From: Shewanella colwelliana ATCC 39565
GTDB taxonomy: Bacteria > Pseudomonadota > Gammaproteobacteria > Enterobacterales > Shewanellaceae
NCBI RefSeq assembly: GCF_000518705.1
Contig: NZ_KI912479.1
Span: 347,091 to 411,090, forward strand
DNA: 64,000 bases
Reading direction: 5' to 3'
The notes beneath the pieces were generated by a model, which worked only from the letters and a program-made list of their open reading frames with translations, was not told where the DNA came from and did no database searches. The translations under genes were made by a program, and so were the position numbers. Shown here in pieces: positions 52,268-62,071 of the stretch; positions within the stretch are counted from its first letter, which is position 1; each line of letters begins with the position of its first letter.

Positions 52268-53170
52268 TTAATTGAACCAATCTTTTTGCAATTGAGCGCT
52301 GTCACCTAAGTAATCTAACACCCAGGCCATAGCTGGCGACATATTGGCCCCATTCCATGCCAAGCAACACGGACTTGGTGATTTAGGTCTTTCAAGCTGT
52401 TTTTCTACTAACGAGCCACTATTAACAAAAGGCATAGCAAAATGCTTTGGCATATAGCCTATGCCTAATCCCTCTCGGAAACAGTTGATGGCACGGATCC
52501 AGTCTGGGACCACCAAACGTCGCTGATTCTCGAGTAACCAGGTCATGCGTTTTGGGATCTCCCTGGAGGTATCTTCGAGACAAATGGCAGGAAAAACCCT
52601 TAACTCTTCATCTTTTAATGGTCTATCAACCGCTGCCAGCGGGTGGTGCTTGCTGACTAAGAAGGTCCATTCAATATCACCCATATCTTTAAAGTGGTAA
52701 TCGCCACCCACTGGGATAGCGGTGGTTGCACCGATAGCGATATCACTCCTGCCAGTTGCTATTGATTCCCACACTCCGTTGAACACTTCAATGCGAATAA
52801 TCAATTCGACATTATGAAAGTGGCGATAGAAATCCGCAATTAAAACGCTAATTTTGTCGGCGCGGACGATATTGTCTAATGCAATGGATAGAGTAGGCTG
52901 CCAGCCATTTGCGACTCGCTTAGTATCATCTTTTAAGGATTCTATATTGGTAAGCACTAAACGTATCTGTTTGACAAAATGCTCACCGGCAGCGGTTAAG
53001 CTGACGCTGCGATGGTGGCGTTCAAAAAGCGTTACCCCGAGCTCTTCTTCTACCTGTTTTACCGCGTAGCTTACAGCAGAAGGGACTTTATGAAGTTTAT
53101 TGGCTGCAGCGGTAAAGCTGCCTACGCGAGCGACCATATCTATAAGAAGCATCGATTGTTCTGAAAGCAT
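52268..53170 (-). CDS. punR: LysR regulator PunR-like
   Basis: A 300-residue LysR protein. The winged helix is at about 3-62 (MVARVGSFTAAANKLHKVPS, then VEEELGVTLFERHHRSVSLT) and the periplasmic-binding-like effector domain after residue 90. It is divergent from a PunC-like purine nucleoside transporter, the pairing seen for PunR/PunC (YdhB/YdhC) in E. coli; this is the reason for the name. The frame extends to 53242, but ATG 53170 gives the normal N-terminus with AAAGGA upstream. Confidence 0.8.
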   Translation of the reverse strand: MLSEQSMLLIDMVARVGSFTAAANKLHKVPSAVSYAVKQVEEELGVTLFERHHRSVSLTAAGEHFVKQIRLVLTNIESLKDDTKRVANGWQPTLSIALDNIVRADKISVLIADFYRHFHNVELIIRIEVFNGVWESIATGRSDIAIGATTAIPVGGDYHFKDMGDIEWTFLVSKHHPLAAVDRPLKDEELRVFPAICLEDTSREIPKRMTWLLENQRRLVVPDWIRAINCFREGLGIGYMPKHFAMPFVNSGSLVEKQLERPKSPSPCCLAWNGANMSPAMAWVLDYLGDSAQLQKDWFN

Positions 53171-53286
53171 ACCTTCATTCCTTTGCTGTGATATTTTTTG
53201 ATGGCTATGTACAAAAATAAACGTTTCACAACCAATAATCAAGACAATAGACTGCGCTTCTTTATTCTTTACGGCTGTATGTTTGT

Positions 53287-54546
53287 ATGAAATTTATTAA
53301 TAAAAGCACTAATTTGCTATTCTTATCTTACTTAGCGTTATTAAGTATGCTGGGTTTTGTTGCAACTGATATGTATTTACCTGCTTTCAAAGCAATTGAA
53401 ACAACTTTTAGTACTAGCGCATCTCAGGTAGCAAGTTCACTAACGTTCTTTCTGGCTGGTTTAGCAATTGGTCAGTTACTTTATGGGCCATTAGTACAGC
53501 GTATTGGCAAGCGTAATAGCTTGTTAGTGGGTTTGTTTCTATTTGGGCTATCCAGTTACGGTATTGCCACTAGCGAGTCGATGTTGATGTTCAATATCTG
53601 CCGCTTTATACAAGCGATTGGAGCATGCAGTGCAGCAGTCATTTGGCAGGCGATCGTGATTGATAAGTATGAGGCTGATGAAGCTCAAAAGGTGTTTACT
53701 AATATTATGCCTTTAGTGGCGCTATCGCCTGCTTTAGCGCCGATTCTAGGTGCCTTTATATTAGAGCACGGAGAGTGGCGTAATATTTTCCTCATTTTAA
53801 CGGCGCTAGCAGCTGGGCTAATGATAGCGACGAGGTTTTGGGTTAAACCTGAACTGACTAAAGCCACCAGCGCTGATTCAAGTCAATCATCTATTGGCTA
53901 TTTAACGATGTTAAAAGCGCCCAAATATGTAGGGAATGTACTGATATTCGGTGCGTGTTCTGCAGCCTTTTTTTCCTACTTAACGTTATGGCCGATTGTT
54001 ATGGAGATGCACGGCTATGAGGCGACGGAGATAGGATTAAGTTTTATTCCACAAACTATTATGTTTATCGTGGGTGGCTACTTAAGTAAAGTGCTAATAA
54101 GAAAGGTAGGGGCTGAACGTACGCTGTCGGTATTACTCATGTTATTTGGGACGTGTGTTGCAGCCATTTCATTCAGCGTACTAATTATTCAAGCCAAGAG
54201 TATTTGGCCACTGTTAACTATCTTTTCTGTGTTAGCTGCTGCCAATGGTGCTAGCTATCCAATAGTCGTCAATTGCGCACTACAGGTCTTTAAGCAGTGT
54301 TCAGCTAAAGCGGCTGGATTACAAAACTTTTTACAAATCAGCTTAGCCTTTGGTGCATCATCCATTGTTGCGTTATGGGCATCGGCTGGCGAAGTTGCGA
54401 TAGCTATTGGTATTCTAGTCAGTGCGGTTGGCGTCTTCTTGGGCTATAAAGTTCGCCAATTGGATACCTGGGACGGAATGAGCAAAAAGTTGACGTTTCC
54501 CGATCCTGCTCGCATTGCGGTCCATAAGGTCAAAGATGAGGATTGA
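53287..54546 (+). CDS. punC: MFS transporter PunC-like (purine nucleoside uptake)
   Basis: A 419-residue twelve-helix MFS protein of the DHA1/Bcr-CflA type. LSMLGFVATDMYLPAFKAI, ACSAAVIWQAIVIDKY, ALSPALAPILGAFILEHGEW and GLSFIPQTIMFIVGGY closely follow E. coli YdhC, now known as the purine nucleoside importer PunC. A drug pump of the same family is the alternative. The upstream divergent LysR gene probably controls it. Confidence 0.85.
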   Translation: MKFINKSTNLLFLSYLALLSMLGFVATDMYLPAFKAIETTFSTSASQVASSLTFFLAGLAIGQLLYGPLVQRIGKRNSLLVGLFLFGLSSYGIATSESMLMFNICRFIQAIGACSAAVIWQAIVIDKYEADEAQKVFTNIMPLVALSPALAPILGAFILEHGEWRNIFLILTALAAGLMIATRFWVKPELTKATSADSSQSSIGYLTMLKAPKYVGNVLIFGACSAAFFSYLTLWPIVMEMHGYEATEIGLSFIPQTIMFIVGGYLSKVLIRKVGAERTLSVLLMLFGTCVAAISFSVLIIQAKSIWPLLTIFSVLAAANGASYPIVVNCALQVFKQCSAKAAGLQNFLQISLAFGASSIVALWASAGEVAIAIGILVSAVGVFLGYKVRQLDTWDGMSKKLTFPDPARIAVHKVKDED

Positions 54547-54626
54547 TGTATAGTTAGGCGCTTGGTGGGAAGAGGGTATTTTTTACTTTACAACTCCCAT
54601 ACATCGCTATATGATTCGCGGCGTTC

Positions 54627-54717
54627 GGAGAGATGGCAGAGTGGTCGAATGCACCGGTCTTGAAAACCGGCACGGGTTTATAGCCCGTCTAGGGTTCAAA
54701 TCCCTATCTCTCCGCCA
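54627..54717 (+). tRNA. tRNA-Ser (TGA)
   Basis: 91 bases with encoded CCA, class II with a long variable arm (CACGGGTTTATAGCCCGTC). The anticodon loop CTTGAAA gives TGA. Followed at once by a strong terminator. Confidence 0.96.
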
Positions 54718-54723
54718 CATTAG

Positions 54724-54755
54724 AAAAAAGGCTACTCGAAAGAGTAGCCTTTTTT
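54724..54755 (+). terminator. Terminator of tRNA-Ser
   Basis: AAAAAAGGCTACTC, loop GAAA, GAGTAGCCTTTTTT: a 14-bp perfect stem. The rest of 54756-55034 has no gene; a small hairpin ATAGCG/CGCTAT lies at 54868-54885. Confidence 0.95.
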
Positions 54756-55034
54756 CGTTTAAGTAATGTCCTTTTTAAAAGGCTCATAAAAACGATTTGA
54801 ACTCTTGGGTTCCTGTTAGTTAAAACCAGTAATCTCTGCACAGCTTTAAATTGGCCGTGATCAAAACATAGCGGGCTTTCGCTATATGAGTTTCATCGAT
54901 ATTTGAGTGGGCAGTTTTAACCAGAGTGTTCCTACTGTTTAAAGTTTGCAACCTCAAGGTTAGAGCAAAAAAATGCTCTCCTGTTATCGTCACCTCGTTT
55001 GCTTAAATGGTAAAAGTTCGTGCCATTGACGATC

Positions 55035-55066
55035 CAAAAAAAGCCCGCTAGTTTTAGCGGGCTTTT
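55035..55066 (-). terminator. Terminator of the RND pump operon
   Basis: AAAAGCCCGCTA, loop GTTT, TAGCGGGCTTTT (55039-55066); on the minus strand a T run follows. Confidence 0.93.
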
Positions 55067-55081
55067 ATCCTACGTTATACG

Positions 55082-58000
55082 TTAGTGCTGTTGGGCTGCA
55101 TCTTGGTTTGTACTACTACCAAAGAAGTTGTGGCCAATTCGGCTCACAATCTGTTTCATATCCTCGATCATTACATAGAGACAAGGGATGAGTACAAGTG
55201 TCACGACGGTAGCAAACAGGACGCCAAAGGCCAGTGACACAGCCATAGGGATAACCATTTGAGCCTGCATACTTGTCTCAGTCATTATGGGTACCAGACC
55301 AATAAACGTGGTAAGAGACGTCAACAAAATTGCTCTAAATCGTCGACAGCCAGCCTGAATCACAGCGACTTTCATTGCCACACCGGCAAGCCTTGCACGG
55401 TTAACATAATCAACCATGACGAGGGAGTCGTTGACGACTACACCCGCCGCAGCAATGATGCCAAATAGCGATAGGGCACTTAAGTCAATACCAAGTATCA
55501 TGTGTCCCAGCACCGAGCCAATCACTCCAAATGGGATCACTGACATGATCATTACTGGCTGTAGATACGATTTTAACGGGATAGCAAGCAAACTATAAAT
55601 TACCAATAGAGAGATGATGAAATCTCTCATTTGGGTATTGGCACTATCTAGCTGCTCTTGAATATTTCCTGACACCTCGGTTTTTACCCGTGGATACTTC
55701 TTTAATAACTCAGGCATAAAATTGTCGCGAATATCTTGAGCTAACTTAAACGGCTCAGCTTGCGCGGCATCAACAGAGCCCCATACATTAATGGTTCTAT
55801 TGCCATTTTCACGACGTATTCCACTAACACCTTGAGTAACTTCAATGTCAGCAATCTCAGATAGCGGGATCTCAGCACCTTGTTGGGTTTGGATCATCAC
55901 CTCAGTGACATGTGCGATAGAGTTGCGCTGCTCTTCAGGGTAGCGAAGCATGACTTTTATCTCTTCGCCGTTTCGTAAAATACGTTGTGCTTCCATACCA
56001 TAGAAGCTAGCACTGACTTGAGAAGCCACATCGGCAAGGGTCAGCCCAACGCTGTTTGCTAACGGTTTGAGTTTAAATTGCACTTCTTTAGCGCTTGATT
56101 GTCGACTGTCGTTAACATCACCAACCCCCTTAAGGGTATTAAGCTTGTCTTTAAGCTCTTGAGCTGCGGCAATTAGCTGAGCGTCGTCTTTACCTTCAAG
56201 ACGGAAACTAATATCACCATCATCTCGGCCGCCCCCAAAGAGGTTATCTTGGATCTTAAATGATTTAACTCCTGGGATAAGGGGCATGGCTTGACGCCAC
56301 AGTTCAGCCAATGCGAATGTATCGATAGGGCGTAACTCTGGGTCGACAAGTTTAGTCATGATTTGTGCACGAGTGCGACCCTCTAGGTCAACTTGCATGT
56401 CAGAAATCATTTTCTGACCATACTGCGCCTCAAGTTTTTTATCGACATTATATAGCGCTTTTTCAATTGCTAACGCAGCAGATAGGGTAGCATTTTCAGA
56501 TGCGTCGACATTCATCTCTACGCTGATCCGTGGAAAGTCATGAGGGATTTTGGGTTGACCCACGTAACGGATAATACCGCCGGTATAGAGACCAGCACAC
56601 ACCATGATAAAGGCGATAAACAGGGTGATCACCGCATAGCGGTATTTTACGGCTAAGGTCAACGATGGGTGATATAAGTCCTTTATCACAAACTGTAACC
56701 CTTTATCGACTTTCGCTTGAAGGAAATTCACTCCCATACGAAGAAAATCGATAGGATTTTTGGTGCCAGGTTTGATCACTGTTTTTTTCTTCATGCGCGC
56801 AAGGTGAGCGGGTAAAATAAGTTTTGATTCTACCAACGAAAATAGTAAACAGAGGATCACCACAAAACCAATCGCTTGGCCAAAGGCTGAAGAGGGACCT
56901 TCATCGAGTGTAATAGGTAAAAACGCTGCTATGGTCGTTAGCACCCCAAATGTTGCTGGCATCGCGACCTTTTGGACACCTCGAATAACATTTTCAATAT
57001 TTTGCCCATGTTCTTCACATTCAGTATGGGCGCTTTCACCCATCACAATGGCATCGTCGACAACTATCCCAAGTACCAGAATAAAGGCAAACAAACTGAT
57101 GACATTAATCGTGACATCAATCATCGCCATTGGCATAAAGAGTAGGGTACCTAGGAAACAAACTGGCAGTCCCATCATGACCCAAAATGCCAGCCTAACG
57201 CGCAGGAAAAGCGCCAGCATAAAGAACACTAACACCGCACCACTCTTCATGCTGTCCAACATGAGGTTAAGTCGTCCCTCTAGGTAGTAGGTCATATCTA
57301 CCCAAGTCTCTAATTTTAGCCCCTGGGGCAATACATCCTGTTTATCGGCGACATATTGATTAACAACTTTGGCGACATCGGTCATGCTTTGATCGTTGGA
57401 CGCGCCAACAAAAAAGGTCACCGAGTTTTTACCATTAAACTTAGAGTATTGAATGCCTTCTTCAAAACCGTCAATGACGGTCGCGACGTCTCCAAGTAGT
57501 AGCTTAGTGCCATCCTCTAAGGTAATGAGTGGGAGGTTTTCAAACTCATAACCCACGTAGGCCTGATTTTGAACCCTTAAGTTGATGTAGCCATTCTCCG
57601 CGCGGATTTGTCCAGCTGACATATTGCGTGAATAGCCACGAACCGCTTTGGCGACATCGTTAAAGGACAGGTTAAACTCCCTTAACTTATCTTTACTCAC
57701 CTCGATGGCGACTTCATAACCCAGACCGCCGTAGAACTCGGTAATATTCACCAAGGGCAGTTGCATTAATTCGTCGTGGATCTTTTCTCCAAGCTCTTTT
57801 AACTGCTTTGGCCCTACATCACCATAAAGGCTAATGTAAAACACCTCTTGCCGTAATTTGATTCGCTCGACTCTTGGGCGCTCCATGCCATCAGGAAAGC
57901 TGGATATAGAATCAATTTCAGACTTTATTTCATCGAGTACCACTTGCGGATCGTAAGAGTCTTCTATTCGAAAGTAGCCAGATGCTGAATTTCGATTAGA

Positions 58001-58264
58001 GTAGGTGATCACACGTTTCAGTCCTTGCACTCGCTCGAGCGCTTCTTCAACCTTAATGGTGATCCCTTCTTCGACTTCTTGAGGGGCAGCACCCGGATAA
58101 AAGGCGCTAAATTCAACCCAGTTAATTTCTACTTGAGGAAAAAACTGTTTACGGATTGTATTAGCCGTCAGTAATCCGCCTAAAATAATAATAATCATCA
58201 GCAGGTTAGCCGCAACACTATTTCGCGCAAACCAAGCGATGATATCTCTGTTTGTATCAGCCAT
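55082..58264 (-). CDS. RND efflux permease (HAE1/AcrB family)
   Basis: A 1060-residue inner membrane pump with twelve predicted helices and two large periplasmic loops. TM1 begins NSVAANLLMIIIILGGLL; GIVVDDAIVMGES holds the TM4 Asp pair for proton relay, and GVVVNDSLVMVDYVNRARL is the matching second-half motif. It starts five bases after the end of its adaptor gene. No TolC-like gene is next to it. The substrate is unknown; proteins of this subgroup are common in Shewanella. One-gene terminator follows. Confidence 0.93.
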   Translation of the reverse strand: MADTNRDIIAWFARNSVAANLLMIIIILGGLLTANTIRKQFFPQVEINWVEFSAFYPGAAPQEVEEGITIKVEEALERVQGLKRVITYSNRNSASGYFRIEDSYDPQVVLDEIKSEIDSISSFPDGMERPRVERIKLRQEVFYISLYGDVGPKQLKELGEKIHDELMQLPLVNITEFYGGLGYEVAIEVSKDKLREFNLSFNDVAKAVRGYSRNMSAGQIRAENGYINLRVQNQAYVGYEFENLPLITLEDGTKLLLGDVATVIDGFEEGIQYSKFNGKNSVTFFVGASNDQSMTDVAKVVNQYVADKQDVLPQGLKLETWVDMTYYLEGRLNLMLDSMKSGAVLVFFMLALFLRVRLAFWVMMGLPVCFLGTLLFMPMAMIDVTINVISLFAFILVLGIVVDDAIVMGESAHTECEEHGQNIENVIRGVQKVAMPATFGVLTTIAAFLPITLDEGPSSAFGQAIGFVVILCLLFSLVESKLILPAHLARMKKKTVIKPGTKNPIDFLRMGVNFLQAKVDKGLQFVIKDLYHPSLTLAVKYRYAVITLFIAFIMVCAGLYTGGIIRYVGQPKIPHDFPRISVEMNVDASENATLSAALAIEKALYNVDKKLEAQYGQKMISDMQVDLEGRTRAQIMTKLVDPELRPIDTFALAELWRQAMPLIPGVKSFKIQDNLFGGGRDDGDISFRLEGKDDAQLIAAAQELKDKLNTLKGVGDVNDSRQSSAKEVQFKLKPLANSVGLTLADVASQVSASFYGMEAQRILRNGEEIKVMLRYPEEQRNSIAHVTEVMIQTQQGAEIPLSEIADIEVTQGVSGIRRENGNRTINVWGSVDAAQAEPFKLAQDIRDNFMPELLKKYPRVKTEVSGNIQEQLDSANTQMRDFIISLLVIYSLLAIPLKSYLQPVMIMSVIPFGVIGSVLGHMILGIDLSALSLFGIIAAAGVVVNDSLVMVDYVNRARLAGVAMKVAVIQAGCRRFRAILLTSLTTFIGLVPIMTETSMQAQMVIPMAVSLAFGVLFATVVTLVLIPCLYVMIEDMKQIVSRIGHNFFGSSTNQDAAQQH

Positions 58265-58268
58265 CAGA

Positions 58269-59456
58269 TTATTCCTTTTCTTCCATCGCTAATTGCGTAG
58301 GCTCTGCGCTAGGATCATCGATCGCTTTTTTGTCACCAGGTAAAGCTAGTTGCATCCCTTCAATGGGGTAGTCTAATGCTGATGTGATCACCTGCATGCC
58401 ATCTTCTAGGCCATCACTGATCACAGCCAGTGCGCCTTGTTGGCGGACAACATTAACGGTTTGATATTTCAATTTTTTCTCGTCATCCAATATGGCGACT
58501 TTGTCTGCGACAATCAGGTGGCGAGCTAAGGTGGTGACATTCTCCGCTCTAGTACCATCAATATGCGCCGTAACGTAACTGCCAAACCGTAATTGATTTT
58601 TGTTGTCATGCAGTCCGTAGGGATCGTCTATTTGGGCGACGAGATAGGTCATACGGCTGCGGTTATCGATCACACCTTCGCTACGTACAATCTTACCTTT
58701 CCATTGTTGTTGTAATCCGGCGAATTGCCCCTGAATGGTGACTGAGGCACCGAGTCCTTTATTATCAAGGTAACGTATGTCTTTATCTGCAAGGGGGAGA
58801 CGAATTTCTGCCTGAGCTGTACTAAGGAGCTTACCAAGCGGCGTGCCCATGCTTACGTACGAGCCCAATCCAATGGTACGGTTTTCGATTAGTGCATCAT
58901 AAGGGGCTTTGATAATAGTTCGCTCTAAATTACGTTTAGCACGCTTTAACCCCGCTTCTGATGAGTTCAGCTTGGCTAACTCTTGTGCTAATTGTGGCTT
59001 ACGTAGGCTTAGTTCGGTGGGGACACCGTCTTTAATGCGTTTCCACTCTTCTTCAGCTACTTTTCCATAGGCTTTTTCTTGCACTAGGGTTGCGCGAGCA
59101 GAGGCTAGGCTTGCTTCGGCATCGGTCAATGCGGCTTCATAGTCACTCGGATCAATTTTCGCGAGCACTTCCCCTTTTTTAATAAAACCGCCTCTAACAA
59201 AAGCTTCTGACAGATAAACTATTTCGCCATTAACTTGCGAGACGAGTTCGGTTTCATATTTAGCATTAACAATACCGTAGGAGTTAACGGTAAATACCAT
59301 GGGGTCCATTTTAATAATATCGACTGAGACTACGGGCGTATTATCAACAATCGCTTTTTCTTCTGGTGGTTTTTTCATCGATGATATTGCCAAAAAACCG
59401 CCAATACCCGCGGCTAAAACGATGATAGGTAATATAATTTGCTTTTTGGTAGCCAC
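58269..59456 (-). CDS. RND efflux periplasmic adaptor (membrane fusion protein)
   Basis: A 395-residue adaptor with an N-terminal membrane anchor (IILPIIVLAAGIGGFLAI), a split lipoyl domain (AKIDPSDYEAALTDAEASLA and APYDALIENRTIGLGSYVS), a helical hairpin (about 95-185) and beta-barrel domain. The frame opens at GTG 59462, but AGAGGA is eight bases before the second GTG (59456), which I chose. It is coupled to the permease gene after it. Confidence 0.92.
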   Translation of the reverse strand: MATKKQIILPIIVLAAGIGGFLAISSMKKPPEEKAIVDNTPVVSVDIIKMDPMVFTVNSYGIVNAKYETELVSQVNGEIVYLSEAFVRGGFIKKGEVLAKIDPSDYEAALTDAEASLASARATLVQEKAYGKVAEEEWKRIKDGVPTELSLRKPQLAQELAKLNSSEAGLKRAKRNLERTIIKAPYDALIENRTIGLGSYVSMGTPLGKLLSTAQAEIRLPLADKDIRYLDNKGLGASVTIQGQFAGLQQQWKGKIVRSEGVIDNRSRMTYLVAQIDDPYGLHDNKNQLRFGSYVTAHIDGTRAENVTTLARHLIVADKVAILDDEKKLKYQTVNVVRQQGALAVISDGLEDGMQVITSALDYPIEGMQLALPGDKKAIDDPSAEPTQLAMEEKE

Positions 59457-59639
59457 AAACACTTCCTCTTGTTGAAGCTAAGTTACTCTAATCCACGAAG
59501 TAATTAACAAACGTAGATCTGACGATATAGAGATATAAAGTGTAGATGTTAACGAAATGAGGTGAATGTGAAAGGTCAATTATGTAAATAGGTGTGTGAA
59601 AATTGTTACAGCATGCGTAGATGGGAGTGATTAGTGTTT

Positions 59640-59727
59640 GAAAGAGAGTTGCGATGCCGAATTAGTGAACAAAATGTTGTTCGTGGGTACGCACCCGTTT
59701 ACGTATACCGACAACTCTCTTGCTTTC
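59640..59727. other. Branched inverted-repeat structure, possible RNA element
   Basis: An outer stem AAGAGAGTTG (59642-59651) with CAACTCTCTT (59712-59721) encloses two more hairpins: GAACAA-AATG-TTGTTC (59667-59682) and GGGT-ACGC-ACCC (59685-59696), so either strand would fold as a three-way junction. It lies in the 322-base gap 59457-59778 and does not end in a T run. It could be a structured RNA, a small repeat element, or the relic of one. Nothing else is seen in that gap. Confidence 0.5.
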
Positions 59728-59778
59728 AGTTTAGCTGCTTTGCGCTATTTTACTACCGAGCGCATGTCTCATCCTACC

Positions 59779-60789
59779 TCATAAGTTGTCTTGATCTAAT
59801 GCGATTTGTGTCATTGATTGGCTAAAATTATTTAGCTTGTGATGTTGAGGCTGCCAACCAACAAGGAAGCGTTGAAAATCTGCCCACGCAAAGGGCAGTA
59901 ATTCACGCCAAGATTGTTCTATTTTTACGATTTCAGATGGTGAAAATTTGGTTTGTAGCTCAGCACACAGTATTGAAAAATAAGCGTTAATAAAAGATTC
60001 ATAGCCGTTCTCTAATTGGTGTTCTGATAACGCGCTGCCCAAAAAATAGATTAAATCTTTAATGCCAACGCCACCGCCTACGTATTGAAAGTCCACGGCT
60101 GCCACCTTAGGGGGGCAAGTGGGGGCCGGCTGTTCAGAAAAGCAGAAGTTCGCCACTTTGGCATCACCATGCACAATGGTCTGAAAAGGGCATTGAGTTA
60201 ATTTTGCGTCAATGTGAGCTGCTAGCCGTTTTAGTTGGCTATCTGGCATCGCATTGTACTCTTCTTGTCGTGTTTCAAGGTGCCAATAGGTTCCTGTTGT
60301 CCATAAACCTTCGGGCCATTGTGGGGTTGGATTAACCTTAATAAAGCTTGCGTGGAAAATCGCTAGCCACTTAATGACGGCGAGAGCCTGTATGCCGTCC
60401 AGTTTTTCGTAACGTTTAGTGAAACCAGCTTGATCCAGGTCGCTGAGAATGATAATGGTCTGGTTTGAGGTTGTATCGTCAAGGCTTTGATAATAAACAG
60501 GTATTAAAGTGTCTTTGTGACAACGTTTAGACCAGTGCTGATACCACTGTCTTTCAACTTGATAAGAATGTAACTTGCGTTGGTGTCCTATGTCGCTATT
60601 CCACTGGTAGGGATGTAACGCGTTCTTAGGCGGTGTTATTAGTTTAACGATGTAGCGTTGTGGTTTGCCATTATGTAGTAGTTTATACCTTGCAATTTCA
60701 CCGTAACCGCTCCAAAGGCGCTGTAATGTTCCAAGTTTAATGGCTTCACTTGCATTAAGTGTTTGGCATAGGTAGTTTGCTAAATTCAA
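59779..60789 (-). CDS. APH-fold small-molecule kinase-like protein
   Basis: A 336-residue protein of the aminoglycoside phosphotransferase / EcKinase-like superfamily. The catalytic loop is TIVHGDAKVANFCF (HGDxxxxN, about residue 210) and the metal-binding motif is AAVDFQYVGGGVGIKDLIYF (DFG position as DFQ); IIILSDLDQAGF is the hinge. The substrate is unknown; ecdysteroid-kinase-like and choline-kinase-like enzymes share this form. The start is unclear: TTG 60789 has no ribosome binding site, and no ATG exists near the N-terminus. Confidence 0.82.
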   Translation of the reverse strand: MNLANYLCQTLNASEAIKLGTLQRLWSGYGEIARYKLLHNGKPQRYIVKLITPPKNALHPYQWNSDIGHQRKLHSYQVERQWYQHWSKRCHKDTLIPVYYQSLDDTTSNQTIIILSDLDQAGFTKRYEKLDGIQALAVIKWLAIFHASFIKVNPTPQWPEGLWTTGTYWHLETRQEEYNAMPDSQLKRLAAHIDAKLTQCPFQTIVHGDAKVANFCFSEQPAPTCPPKVAAVDFQYVGGGVGIKDLIYFLGSALSEHQLENGYESFINAYFSILCAELQTKFSPSEIVKIEQSWRELLPFAWADFQRFLVGWQPQHHKLNNFSQSMTQIALDQDNL

Positions 60790-60937
60790 ATGAGAGTCAT
60801 AATTGGATTTAAGATTGACGTGATTGTGACAAAAATAGCGTCAGATTTAAAGGCTAGTTAGAGTTAGATTAAATAGCTTTCGAGCGTATCCAGCCTTCGA
60901 GGTTATAATTAATAGCAAGAGTTGAGTAGGAGGTTTC

Positions 60938-61270
60938 ATGACAGGGTTATCTGATGACAAAAAGTTAGTGCTCTTATGCCGAATAGAACCTGGCTGCTTA
61001 GGACCTGATGGGATCGACCACATCGCTAATTTCTGCCGCTTTGCTAATGGGGCATTAAAGCGTGTTGATGCTGAGTTTATTAAATGGCGACCACTGCCTA
61101 GATATGACAAATCTTTAGATGAAATTGAATATTCCATTGCAGGAAAAGGGCTCACCCGTCCTCAAGCAGCACAATACTTGGCCGTGTTTGATAAATCATT
61201 GGAAGAGTTTGAAGAACATTTCCATGACACCTTAACTGAGCTCATCGATATTTACTTAGCTAAAAAGTAG
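60938..61270 (+). CDS. Small conserved-looking protein, unknown
   Basis: A 110-residue soluble protein, acidic toward the C-terminus (SLEEFEEHFHDTLTELIDIY), with three Cys in the first 35 residues (LLCRIEPGCLGPDG and NFCRFANG). GGAGG is seven bases before the ATG. No membrane segment and no family I can name. It is followed by an SDR gene 59 bases on. Confidence 0.7.
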   Translation: MTGLSDDKKLVLLCRIEPGCLGPDGIDHIANFCRFANGALKRVDAEFIKWRPLPRYDKSLDEIEYSIAGKGLTRPQAAQYLAVFDKSLEEFEEHFHDTLTELIDIYLAKK

Positions 61271-61329
61271 GGTAGGTCCGCCAGTATGTATTTATCGATT
61301 TATTTCAGCGCTAATTCAGGAAGTAATGT

Positions 61330-62025
61330 ATGACAAAACATGTTGTGATCACTGGTGCTAACCGAGGTATTGGCTTAGGACTTGTTAAGTACTATTTAGA
61401 CAAGGGCTATACTGTTGCTGCGTGCTGCCGCCAACCGAATCATGCCGATGAACTGAACGAGTTAGCAGAGCAATGTACCACACTTTCTGTTTATTCTCTT
61501 GATGTGGAGAGTGAGGCATCAATTAGCGACTTTGTCACTGCATTAGGGGATGCCGAGGTAGACCTAGTGATAAATAATGCAGGTTATTACGGTCCAAAAG
61601 GCTATGCTTTTGGTCAAGTAGACATCACGGAGTGGCATAAGGTGTTTGCTATTAATGCGATGGGACCATTATTGGTCGCGCAGCACTTAGCGCCGCTGCT
61701 GGCAAAGTGTGAAAATTCTAAGCTGGTTTGTCTCTCTTCTAAAATGGGGAGTATGACAGATAACACGAGTGGAGGAAGTTACTTATATCGGTCTTCAAAA
61801 TCGGCCCTTAACGCTGTCGTTAAGAGCCTCTCTATCGATCTACTACCGCAAAATACTTTGTGTGTCGTCTTGCATCCCGGTTGGGTGCAAACAGAGATGG
61901 GAGGCCCCAATGCATTGATAACGGTAGAAGAATCGGTTCACGGGATGGCACAAACTATCGCTAAGTTGACCCTTGCTCAAACCGGGCAGTTTTTTAATTA
62001 TAATGGTGAAACCATTCCTTGGTAG
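61330..62025 (+). CDS. Short-chain dehydrogenase/reductase
   Basis: A 231-residue SDR. The cofactor motif is ITGANRGIGLG (TGxxxGIG, residues 7-17), the structural motif NNAG is at about 83, the active Ser is in LVCLSSKMGS and the catalytic pair is YRSSK near residue 155. C-terminal HPGWVQTEMGGP is the C-factor-like (CsgA-like) form. The substrate is not readable. AGGAAG precedes the ATG. Confidence 0.92.
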   Translation: MTKHVVITGANRGIGLGLVKYYLDKGYTVAACCRQPNHADELNELAEQCTTLSVYSLDVESEASISDFVTALGDAEVDLVINNAGYYGPKGYAFGQVDITEWHKVFAINAMGPLLVAQHLAPLLAKCENSKLVCLSSKMGSMTDNTSGGSYLYRSSKSALNAVVKSLSIDLLPQNTLCVVLHPGWVQTEMGGPNALITVEESVHGMAQTIAKLTLAQTGQFFNYNGETIPW

Positions 62026-62071
62026 CACTCGTAACTAGCATAATTCGATTGTGATTCATTGTGAGATAAGT

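Noticed and set aside
59634..59825. 63-residue frame over the branched inverted repeat
   Set aside because: No ribosome binding site, no conserved feature, and it overlaps the structured element and the end of the next gene.
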